DNA of 64,000 nt, from positions 25,001,297 to 25,065,296 of the forward strand of contig NC_090248.1 of the NCBI RefSeq assembly GCF_037325665.1, written 5' to 3'. A program made the translations under genes and the position numbers. Positions 23,601-35,600 of this stretch are shown in pieces. The stretch's first letter is position 1. Each line of letters opens with the position of its first letter. The notes under the pieces were generated by a model. The model saw only the letters and a list, made by a program, of their open reading frames with translations. It made no database searches and had not been told where the DNA came from. The stretch comes from Littorina saxatilis (lineage: Eukaryota > Mollusca > Gastropoda > Littorinimorpha > Littorinidae).

Positions 23601-26600
23601 CTTACCGGTAATGCCACCACAGAAGCGGCCACCGACAAGGCAGGAACCTGCTTCCCGGAAATGGAAGCATCCAACAAGGAAGCCAGGAACCGGACAACCA
23701 CCACGGAAGGGAGCAAGACACTGCCGACCGCCGTGGAACGCTGCATCTCCTCTCTCCTCAATGCCGAACTCTGGGGCAAAGATAACACGAGAGAGGACAC
23801 CAAAAACCCCCCTCCAACAAGAAGGGAGCACAGAAACAACGGACGTGAACGACTGCGCAAAGCACAAGTGCTAGAAGCAGAAACATGCACGGACAAAGAG
23901 GGGATTGCAGCCTAAACCACAACCCCAAGCTAAAAAAGGCGACGGCGGACGAAAGCTAAACTAGCCTTAAACGTCAGCCTAGCCAAAAAGCTAAAACCAA
24001 TAATAGCTACTGATAACCGAAACGAAGGACGAACTATCAGACGCTAAGAAAATACGAAAAACTTCGCACAAATTACTGTAAGCACGTAAGTCCAATGGAC
24101 AGAAAACTTCAGTAATTAAAAAAGTTCAAAGAACAGCAACTAACCAAGCTTGTAAACTACCCGAGTAAACAAGCAAAGGCGACCTACCAAAAACATTAAA
24201 GTCAGCAAAGCTAACAAGATGCAAATGGCGAAAAAACATACGGCTAAAATTACTGAAACACGCAAGCCGCAACGGCCTGCCCAGTCAGTAAACAAAATAA
24301 TTCTCTAGAGAAACACCCAAAATAACCATGCTTGCCGAACCCAAAGGAGGCCCGCACGGCTAAATACCATTATAATGGAAGTTAGCAAGCTAACTGAACA
24401 CACTAACAATGGCGACAAAGCAACAAGTCACTGACAAACAAGTCCGAACACGGACGAAAGTTCAGCAACAAAAGCGAGAAAGAGAACACAAAAACGGGAA
24501 CGAGCTCACCAAACAGCAGTAGTGACGAGCAGACAGACAGGTAACATGGCCGGCAGGTGTCACAACAACACAAGAGCAGACCATAGGAGCGAAAAATTTC
24601 AGTGACCTTTCCCTCAGAGGTGAAAAGATCGTATGAGGGTAGGTAGACACGTGGAGTTATGGGAAGTGACGTGTGCACACCAATATGGGAGGTAACTCCC
24701 AGTGTGACTGCTCATTACCTAAGCTACTTTCGCTTTCGTTTTGGTGATGGGGTTGCTTCCCTTAGATAGGTAAGCGTTTTTCAGTGCTAAGCATCTCATG
24801 TGACTCAATGCTAATGTGATTCGGAGTAAGAATATGAAATTTAATGAGAGTTATGCCGAACCAATCTCCTGACACTTGAGATAATAACAAGCTTTGAAAT
24901 GAACAGGCAACTTCCAGATGCAATGAGAATAACAAAAACATCAGAAAGACAAAAAAGAAATAGCCTGTTACAACTTACACAAATCATACAACTGTCACCA
25001 AGGTTATTTTTGACATCAGGGCTGAGGTGCACGAGAAAGTTACAACTTGTTTGTTTGTTTGTTTGTTTGTTTGTTTGTTTGCTTAACGCCCAGCCGATCA
25101 AGGAGGACCATATCAGGACGGTGCTGCTTTGACATATAACGTGCGCCACACACAAGACAGAAGTCGCAGCACAGGCTTCATGTCTCACCCAGTCACATTA
25201 TTCTGACACCGGACCAACCAGTCCTAGCACAAACCCCATAATGCCTTACGCCAGGCGGAGCAGCCACTAGATGGCCAATTTTAAAGTCTTAGGTATGACC
25301 CGGCCGGGGTTTGAACCCACGACCTCCCGATCACGGGGCCAACCGTGCCGGTATAAAGTTACAACTACCAAAGGAGCAAGCCGCAGGGTCGGATTAGTTG
25401 AAACTGATTTGGGTGTGTGATTTCAACCAATCCAGCTCCGCGGGTGGTACTTTCTTGTGTACCTCAGCCATGAAGCCCTTTGCTCACAGAATCCTAAAAC
25501 ATTTTCTGTTCCTCCAAGAACACACTCACATTCTCTCAATGAGTTCTTTCTCATCCAGAGCACCGTCCAGATCGCGTTTGTTGCCCAGGACTAGGATGGG
25601 GATGCCCTGTAGCTGCGGCTTGTCCAGCAGATTGTGCAGCTCGTTACGCGACGCCTCCAGCTTGTCATGGTCAGCTGCATCCACCATATACCTGTCAAAC
25701 AAGTGGAAAGGAATAAGCAGGTGATAAATCTGTTCCTATGTGACCAGGGGTGCATAGGGTAAAGTTTATAGAATACCGTGAAGACATTTTCATTTTCCAC
25801 AAACTAAATAGTCACAAATGATTGTGTATGTTTTCATTCAAATAAAAATTCCAACTTTTACATTTTAATCAGAATTTTCATAATTGTAATTACAGTAAAA
25901 CCTGCATCTAGCGGACCCTTATTTCGGCGGACACCTTAGCATAACGAACAATTCAAGTCAGGACGGATGTATTTTATACTCAAAAACACCTTAAAAGAGC
26001 GAACACCTCAAAGGCGCGGATGCGGACACCCTTTTTTGGTCCCGATTGGGTTCGTTACTTGTCAACAACGGACAAACCCTTGAAGCAGACAGCTTTTAGC
26101 AGACGCTGGTCCGCCATCTTGGTTCTGCAAATACAATCTCGCTGGCGATATGAACGCGCGAGAAGCTTATTTTGCAAGCCAATGACAGCACTTGAAAGAA
26201 GTTGATTTTTGTATGGTGCACGCTCATTGGTCGATGCCGTGAACTCACAAACAAAAACACGGGTTTCTACTTTCTGTACTGTGATGCATCTTCGTCTCAT
26301 CCTTCGTCTTCGTCTCATCATGCCAAAACGAAAATGTTTGACTTTAGAAGAGAGAGTCGATGTCGATGTCATAAAGAAATTGGACAAGGGGCTGTCCCTT
26401 CGAAAAGTTGCTGATGAGCTGAATTGCGGAAAAACTCAAATTTCCAACATAAAAGCTGATCGAACACAAATTCTCAGTCAGTGCTACAAAGGACAGTGGC
26501 AAGGCTCCTCAAGAGCGTCCTTTGCTCGCAGGTTTTACTGTAGTGATATTTTGTATCATTACTGTCGCTGTATTTTTAAAAAAAGAACAGAGATAAAAAA

Positions 26601-29600
26601 TAAATTTAAATCTGTAACTTGGGAGACGAAACACACACACACACGTGTATAGGTACTACGTAAGAAGCAACTTACACTATGGCGTTGACACCTCTGCAAT
26701 ACCTCTCCCACATGCTGCGGAACCTGGGCTGACCACCGATGTCCCAAAGCTATATACAACAATAAAAATCAAAGGAATGTGTGTGATCAGTCTGCTCATG
26801 AGAAAAAGCATTCCAGTTACATCCTATCTTTATTAATGATGATGATGGATTAAAAGTAAAATATTACCAGCTATTGTGTTTTCAGCATAGCAATAGGGTC
26901 CGATATTTAGACGAGACAAGTATAATGAGACGAGTCGAAGACGAGTCGCATTATACTTGTTCGAGTCTAAATATCGGACCCTATTGCTACGCTGAAAACA
27001 CAATAGCAATTATATAGCTGTTCTGACCTTGATTTGTTGTTCCAAACTTACAAAATGACAGTTTTTGAGTCGATGCGTTGATCTCAGGTTTTGATAGCAG
27101 ACGCCGTTTCTTATGCGCATTAGTTTTGCGCAGGCGCCACACTGACTTTGGAAAAAAACCTCGATTTGACAACACAGCTGTTAAACAGCTTTTTATTAGT
27201 TCATTCGTATACAACAAAAAGAAGTTTGAGTTTTTTTCATTTTGAACAAGACTACTTATGAAGAAGACCAAAACACAACATCAACGGAAAACTAGAAACA
27301 ATTAAAGAACTAGGATGCAACAAGGGGAGGAGAAGAGAACAGCTAATCCGTACAACGCGAGCAGACGGCAAGAAGTTTTCAGTTTGGGTGAATGGCATTT
27401 ATACTTGTCTCGTCATGAAGCGAACTTTTCCTAAGTTATAAACGACTACATCAATGTTAGTGCCATGGGTTGTACATCAATACTTCAGGGGGGAAGTGGG
27501 GTATTTAGTGTGGAGTTACGAGATAAGAAAAGCCGAATGCGAAACTGAGTTTGTGTTAGTCGGCAACTGAGCTCACACAGGCACACAAAAACGGCTGTTC
27601 CGTTTTACTCCCCTGTTTGTACTACATCTTTCGACTTTGGGCATTTTGTGGTGTTTAGGGACAGAAAATAATTGGTTTAGTCCTGTTTCATCGGGAAGTT
27701 AGCAGAAAAGGGTATGCTATCGACATTTGTAAAGCTGAAAAACATTCCCGAGAAGAATTTCAAGTTGTCAGTGTATGCTGTTGTCGATACTGAGAAACAT
27801 CGCCGCGTGGTACAGATGGGTAAAGCGGAACCATGCGTCTTTGTTATTGACAATATGCTTTTGGATATTGAGTAAAATGGCCGACTTCCGTAGCAATATG
27901 CTTTGATGACCGGAAGAGACCATCCAATCACAGCCCCCGAATTCCCCCACGTGTTCATCAGAATAGCTATATAATGTACTGTACAGTAACTATATATTTA
28001 AAACTGACTGATCTTTAATACATAAGGATAGAGGTTTTAGGCACAGCCTAGTCTTACAACCTGTCCAGAGACTTAGACTAAGACCTCAATGTTTGACTAC
28101 TTTTGCTATTTAACCAGACATCTACAGTGGAACCCCCCTTTTAAGACCTCTACAAATCTGAACAAAATCAGGTCTTAACAAGGAGGGAGTCTTAAAATGG
28201 GGGTAAGTTTACAGAGGTTATGAACAGAAAATCTCAGATAACAGGGTCTTAAAAGGGGGGAGTCTTAAACTAGGGGGTCTTAAAAAGGAGGGAGTCTTAA
28301 AATGGGGGTAAACTTACACAGGTTATGAACAGAAAATCTCAGATAACAGGGTCTTAAAAGGGGGGAGTCTTAAACTAGGGGGTCTTAAAAGGAGGGAGTC
28401 TTAAAATGGGGGTAAACTTACACAGGTTATGAACAGAAAATCTCAGATAACAGGGTCTTAAAAGGGGGGAGTCTTAAACTAGGGGGTCTTAACAAGGAGG
28501 GAGTCTTAAAATGGGGGTAAGTTTACAGAGGTTATGAACAGAAAATCTCAGATAACAGGGTCTTAAAAGGGGGGAGTCTTAAACTAGGGGGTCTTAAAAA
28601 GGAGGGAGTCTTAAAATGGGGGTAAACTTACACAGGTTATGAACAGAAAATCTCAGATAACAGGGTCTTAAAAGGGGGGAGTCTTAAACTAGGGGGTCTT
28701 AAAAAGGAGGGAGTCTTAAAATGGGGGTAAACTTACACAGGTTATGAACAGAAAGTCTCAGATAACAGGGTCTTAAAAGGGGGGAGTCTTAAACTAGGGG
28801 GTCTTAAAAAGGAGGGAGTCTTAAAATGGGGGTAAACTTACACAGGTTATGAACAGAAAGTCTCAGATAACAGGGTCTTAAAAGGGGGGAGTCTTAAACT
28901 GGGGGGTCTTAAAAAGGGGGTTCCACTGTATCAGAAATACCTGCATTGTGAGGCCCCGTAGGAAAGAGGACACCTCCCAATAAATGACAGCTTCCGTTAA
29001 AGTCTACAAAATTGACTGGAGCTTACCTGCCAGAAGAGAACACCTGCAATGTGGGGACATTTTCGGCTGGTCCCAAGGGTGTCCTCTCCTCAGAGGTACC
29101 AGTGCTACCACTGTAGATGACAGCTTCACTTTCATCCTATTGTTCAACTTGTCACGTAGTCTACTGTTTGCAATAAGTTTTTTCAGCACTTATGAATCCA
29201 AAATTTTAATAATAAATTTTCATTTAATTAATATACTTACCCAACTCACATATAGCAATTAACTCTAGTTCAGTGCTGGTAACGCTGTACGCGTTCCCCT
29301 TGGTAACAAGGGAGACCACCCTAAAAAAGAGTGATCCATCCCATAATATCAGACCGAAGCCCGGTCCAACATCCGTATGCGTGCGCATACGCCGCCATTT
29401 GTATCATTCGAACGAAGCCCAACTCACTACTTTTTTAGAACCCAATACCACCACAGCGGGGAGGCGGGAGGGTTTAAACGATGTGAGTTGGGTAAGTATA
29501 TTAATTAAATGAAAATTTATTATTAAAATTTTGGATTAAATTACATATTATTACCCAACTCACATATAGCAGATTGCTACTATAGGTGGTGGGTACTTAC

Positions 29601-32600
29601 CAAAACTAGGCACGCAGGACCTGTCCCGCCGCTACCATGGCAGGCAGCGCGGAGCTTCCATCCTGTCTGACAGAAGCGACGTCTCTGAGGTAAAAGTTGA
29701 CGAAAACGTCCTCAGAGCGCCAATACGCAGCTTCCAGTACCTCGGCTAGCTTGCCGGACCGAAGAACTGCCACTGAGGATGCCCAGGCTCTCGCCTCATG
29801 GGTTCTAGCCGCGGTGAGAGGCAACACTGCCCTAGCATCACCCGACTGCACTAGCCACCAGGCATATGCTCGTTTGATCAGAGTGGAGATCCATTTGGCC
29901 AGAGTCACCTTCGCTATATCCTTACACCTAGCCGTGTTTAAAGATATGAAAAGAAGCTTTTGACTTTCTGACCTAACAGGCCGAGTTCGAGACAGGTAAC
30001 ATCGGAGAGCTCTCACAGGACAATTTGCAATATCGGGATCTCCAGGAGCCAAAATCTTGCTCAAGGGTGGAATGCGCAAGATTGGAGAAAGCTGGCCAGG
30101 TTTCTGGTTTTTCGCGAGAAAGCCGGGAACAAATTTGAGAGAAATGGAACCATCCTTCTCGAACGCAATGTCCTTGTCTAAACCCGACAAAGAATGCACC
30201 TCACTACCTCTCCTAGAAGTAGAGAGAAGCGTTAAAAACACAGTCTTACGCGTCAAATCGGCCAAAGTGGCTGACAAAAGAGGCTCGAACTCATCCGAGG
30301 CTAAGAAACGTAAGACCAGGAACAAATCCCATGCAGGGAGAAGCGATTTTGAACGAGCTGCTAAAAGGGCAGCCCCCTTAATAACACTAGCGATAACCCC
30401 TCCGAGCGAAATTTTGTGGCCTAACTGCGCGAGGGTCGAAGAGATCGCCGACCTCCGGACCCTAATAGAAGAGGGAGAAGCCCCCTGATCAGCCAACCAA
30501 GACAGATGGTTGGCTACATGAATAGACCTAGGAGAAAGAGGTTTAACCCCGTTAAGCGCGCACCACCTAGACCAAGAGGCCCAGTGCGATGAGTAAACCG
30601 AAGAAGTCGATTTTCTATGCGCATGTCCAACGAATCTCAGAGTAGGGGAAGAGGCCCCTGCCCTACGCAAAGCGCTTCGGACAGAATCCACGCGTGAAGG
30701 GCCAGGATCTGTGGGTTCTCGTGCTGAACGCCTGACCGAGGCTGCACGAGATCTCCTCTTTTCAGGGCGAGAGGGATTGGGGGCCGAACTGCTAGACGCA
30801 GTAGGTCGGGAAACCAGTGCTGGCTTGGCCACAGAGGAGCGACCAGAACCAGCGCTGGTTTCTCCAAGTCCACTTTCCTGAGGACTTTGCCTAAGAGGCA
30901 GAACGGAGGGAAGGCATACGCCGGAAGATCTGACCAATCCACTTCCAGAGCATTCACCTTCCAGGCCAGAGGATCCGGGAAGGGGGACACAAAGAGAGGC
31001 AGTCTCGCCGAAAACCTCGTCGCAAAGAGATCTATCTTGGGCTTGTCGATCTGCGACCAAAGCCGCTGCAAAGACTGGTGTGTGAGAGTCCACTCTGAAT
31101 GAACAATCCTGTCCCCTCTGCTCAAAGTGTCTGCAAGGACGTTCAGACTGCCCTTCAAGTACACTGCTGACAACAGAATGTGCTGGGCGTGACACCACTT
31201 GAGAATGCGACATGCAATGTCGGAAAGACTGTGAGACCGAGTCCCCCCTTGCTTGTTCACATACGACGCCACAGACATGTTGTCGGTGTGAAGACGTACA
31301 TGACTGCCCTCCAGGAAAGGCTTGAACGCTAGAAGCGCCAGGGAAACGGCCTCCAACTCCAGTACATTGATATGTAGGGAGGCCTGAGAGCAATCCCAGA
31401 CTCCCGAAACCATGTGCTCGTCCAGATGAGCACCCCACCCCGTCAGAGATGCGTCCGTAAACAACTCTCTCTCCGGCGGTGGACGAACAATGGGAACACC
31501 CCGGAACAAATCCGGAAGAAGCCAAACACCTGTGGTCTGCTGAAACCAAGTTCCCAGTGCGATCGGAGCACTCCAGTCCTGGGATGTCTGATCCCACCTT
31601 GACTGCAGGGAGGCCTGAAAAGGCCTCTTGTGAACCCTGCCCAACGGAATGAGGGAAGCCATGGATTCCATCTGACCCAGAACCGAAGTCAGAACCCTTG
31701 CACTGGCGTGATTCTCTCCGTAGAGAGACCGAATCAGACCCTGAAGCTTGTCGATCCGCCTTTGAGACGGACGGACAGACCACCGAAGCGTGTCGAATTC
31801 CATGCCCAGGTAAGTAAACGTCTGGGATGGTTCCAACTCGGATTTTGTCAGGTTGACAGAGAAACCCAGCTGTGCCGCCCGGCTCAGCACCCTGTGCGTA
31901 TGAGCCTCGCAAAGCCCCCTGTTCTGGTGAAGGATTAACCAATCGTCCAGGTATGCTCTGAGACGGATGCCTTCCTGTCTCACAAGAGCGCAAAGCTGCC
32001 TGACCACAATCGTGAAAATCCACGGAGCTAAAGACAGGCCGAACGGCAGAGCCCTGAACTGGTAAGCTTTGCCGCCCCAAGGGAAGCGAAGCCACTTCCT
32101 GTCCGCGACATGTATGAGGACGTGAAAGTAAGCGTCTGTAAGATCGATCGACGTTGCCCAATCTCCCGGCCGTAAGGCCTCCCGAACCGAAGTTGGAGTT
32201 TCCATGGTAAACTTGATTACTCTCAGAAACTTGTTCAAAGGAGAAAGATCTAACACCGGCCTCCACGCCCCCGAGGCTTTCGGCACTACAAAAAGTCTGC
32301 CGTAAAACCCCGGGGACCGCGCGTCCAAGACCTCCTCTATAGCTCCCTTGAGCAGCAGAGCCGAGACCTCCTCCTGGACCGCGTTCCGTGCCACCAAATC
32401 CTTTGGCGCCCTGCAGGGCGGGATTATCCTGACCAGGGGAGCCTTCTGCCCTGACCAGAGAAGCCGGAACCCCGAACACACTATCCCCGTGACCCACTTG
32501 CTGGCCACCAGTTGCAGCCAGGAAGAAAGGGCCCTGGACGGGCCGCCCGCTACAACTAGTGCGGGGGCCACCGGGATGTGTTGTTCGGGGAAGTTTCATT

Positions 32601-35600
32601 GGGGGTGAGGCTTACGCCCCGACCCCCTGGAACCCCCGAAAGACTGACCCCTCTTAGGGTAAGGAGCTCCACGCCCCCTACCCCTGGAGGAGAATGACTG
32701 CTTCTGGGCCTTCCCACCACCTGACGAAGACGTCTGAGGCTTAGCAGAAGAAAACGCCTGAGTCTGAGACTTGCCCTGAGGCTTCTGGAAGCCCTGTGAA
32801 GCCAAACGCGCGATCGCTACATCCCGCGCGTCCTGCGTCTCTTTCTGGAGTGCATCGAAAGACGCCTGCCCTAAGAGAGACCCCTCAGCAAAAGGGGAGA
32901 CCTTCAGCCTCTCCACAGTCGCGGTGTCCCGAAATCTGGACCCCGTCAAGAAGGCTGATCTCCTTGAAAGCACCGCGTGAGTATACAGCCGGGCAGACAA
33001 AGTAACCTGTTCTCTAGTCACCTTGCCCAGAGTAGCCAGCAGTGTTGAAACATCTGTCGGCGACGCATCAAACCGAAATTCAAAAGGATCAAGAGATGTG
33101 GCAATCGATCTGGATAAAGACCTTTGCAGAGACTCCGACACGGACGTGAGCTCCAGCAAAGACCTTCCAACTTCCTCCACAGCTGTGAGAGAACCGTCAG
33201 TACATGGGACAACTCTATCCCTATTGTACCCGTCCTCTCTCAAAGCAGCAAGTTCCGGCGTCACCGGAAGTGCCCCTGACGGCAGAGCAAAAGAGTCAAT
33301 CAGATTCACAGGATAAGGGGTGAGCTTGAACTTCGGAACACCGGAAGCAGCCCGAGCCCCAGGCTGAGCCAGCCAAGAGACAACGTCTTCCGGGGCCTCG
33401 CCGTGCTGAACCAACAACGGCACCGCCGGTTTGCGTTTACCACACAAGACGTTAGCCATTTCATAGGCAATAGTTGACGATTCCCGGAAGCGGTAGCGAG
33501 GCCGTTGCTCCTGAGCACTCCGGAAATCGTCAAAAGCAGAACGAGGTGGGTGAAGCTGAACCTTGTCCTTCACCACCCCTTCCGGAAAGTATCTGAACGC
33601 CGTTTCCGCCGCCAGCGCCACTGCGGCTGACAGCTTCACGGGCAAATTCAGTTGGGAATCCTCTACCACTGAGGCATCCCCGTCTTCCGCCCTACACTCC
33701 GACTCGAGATCAAGCTCGGAGCCAGGAGGCAGAACATCAGACAGTTTATCGTCGGCAGAACCGACCACTTCCTGCCCCCCGGGCGGAAGAGGACTAAAAC
33801 GGTCCCCGATATTCTCATAAAGAGACGTACGGAGGCGTTCGTCCTTTCGCTGCTCATGGGAACTCTCACGACTACCAACGCCAGAGAGAGCCCCCTGAGC
33901 TCGCACACCGGCAAGCGGTGTAGACATACCTTGAACCGGTGTCCCATAAAGGAGAGACACCAACTTGGTACTCCCGTCCTGCGAAGCATGGACATCCGCC
34001 CGAGTCACAGTCGCCGAAGGCAAAGCGGAAGTCGAAGCCGGAACTGCAGGAGACTGCCGTGCCTGTGCTAAGGAGAGAACATCAGAAACACCCGACGGAA
34101 GCGCACGTAATTCCTCCCTAGTGGAAGATAATTCCGACGCAAGTGTCGAAACTTGAGCGCTCAAAGTCAACAATAAAGACGCAACTTCAGCTGGCGCTAA
34201 CCCAGGGCAGCCATCTGAAGTTGAAGCAGAAGCAGAAGCAGAAGAAGAAGTTCTTTTGCGCGAACCGCCACTCTTGCCAGAACGTAAACAAGCCTGACCG
34301 GAAGTTAAACTGACGTCTGCTAACACGGGAGATTTAACAGAAGTTGAATCAGAAGAAACAGACGCGGATTTTCCTGCGCCCTTCTCTCTCCTCGAGCTAC
34401 GTTTAGGAGGCGAATCGTCAGGCACCTGCCTCGAACTCGGCTTCCTATTCACGCTATCAACAAGCGCAGCCTCCGCCATAGCGAAAGAACTCACGAAAAA
34501 TTTCAAAGAAAAACAATTTCAGAAAAATTTCACAAGTACAAAACGAGCGACGAAAACGTCGCTAAAGTTATAACAAAACGGAAAGATCTCACCACACAAG
34601 TAGGTAAAGGTGAACAGCTAGGCGATGACCAAGGGGAGATGCCAAGCCAAAGACTATGACAAAATGCTGAAGACAGCAGGAGCGTACATCAGGAGCGTCC
34701 TTCCCAGTTGAACCGCTGAGAGAGAATGATACAAATGGCGGCGTATGCGCACGCATACGGATGTTGGACCGGACTTCGGTCTGATATTATGGGATGGATC
34801 ACTCTTTTTTAGGGTGGTCTCCCTTGTTACCAAGGGGAACGCGTACAGCGTTACCAGCACTGAACTAGAGTTAATTGCTATATGTGAGTTGGGTAATAAT
34901 ATGTAATTTAATAGCTATACTAATATAGGTGTCTATCCTTTGTCTGGATAAATATAGACAATTCCATCAAGTCCATGACTGAACTGTAGATAAAACATGC
35001 ATATCTCTTACTTGTTAGCCAGGGTGTGACATACCTTGATAGTGACATTCCCTTTGGTTATCTTGCGCATGTTGAAACCTACTGTTGGAATCATGTCTTC
35101 ATTGAACTGGCCAGACTGAAACAGAGAAGCCTTTTACATAAATAAATGAAAAAACCGTTATAACTTATAAGGATAGCGCTTGTTGCCATGAATAGTCCTT
35201 CATCAAAAGCAGTGAAAGAGAGAGCTGTACACACTATTTTTATGTGTTTACAAGTGTGTGTGTGTGTGTGTGTGTGTGTTAGAGTGAGGTATTTTTTTCT
35301 CTTTGTTTCAAATTTACCCTTTAGTTTACTGCAAAGACAAAGAACTGGAACTTTTGTTTCATTTGTTAAAATTTCAAAGCAGCATATCTGATCGATCATG
35401 CTTAATCGATTCAAGGGCAATGCAGTATATATTAGATAAATCAATACATTTTTACAAACATTTTGAATTGAAAGAAAAACAAGCTAAAGCATCTGTACAG
35501 TTGGGGTCTAGAGACAATGATACAACACAAGTTCCTCCTCGGTTCTCATGAACAAGGAAATAACCCTGCAAAACACTGCCACCAACAAAAAAGGAAGTAC

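Larger units (their letters stand above)
29195..34912 (-). mobile_element. Whole-looking DIRS retroelement (element A) in ARL8 intron 2
   Basis: A DIRS-type tyrosine-recombinase retroelement, read on the minus strand. Inverted terminal repeats (29198-29430 and 34660-34909), an internal complementary region (29480-29575) near its 3' end, and bounding AAT triplets are all present. Parts in order on the minus strand: gag-like frame, RT-RNase H frame, and an overlapping recombinase frame. It looks whole, with no obvious breaks, and is probably young. Its right end lies 122 bp from ARL8 exon 2. Confidence 0.93.

Noticed and set aside
23382-23915. 177-residue open frame in element B
   Set aside because: Basic, low-complexity sequence over the structured array and 5' region of a broken DIRS derivative, antisense to its gag remnant. 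Not a host gene.
26872-27004. Palindrome as a microRNA precursor
   Set aside because: Arms are too long and too perfect for a typical pre-miRNA and lie next to an inverted-repeat element; a foldback origin is likelier.
30831-32599. N-terminal part of the long frame that ends in the DIRS recombinase
   Set aside because: This part is out of frame over the RT gene and shows no domain of its own; only the C-terminal part is the recombinase.
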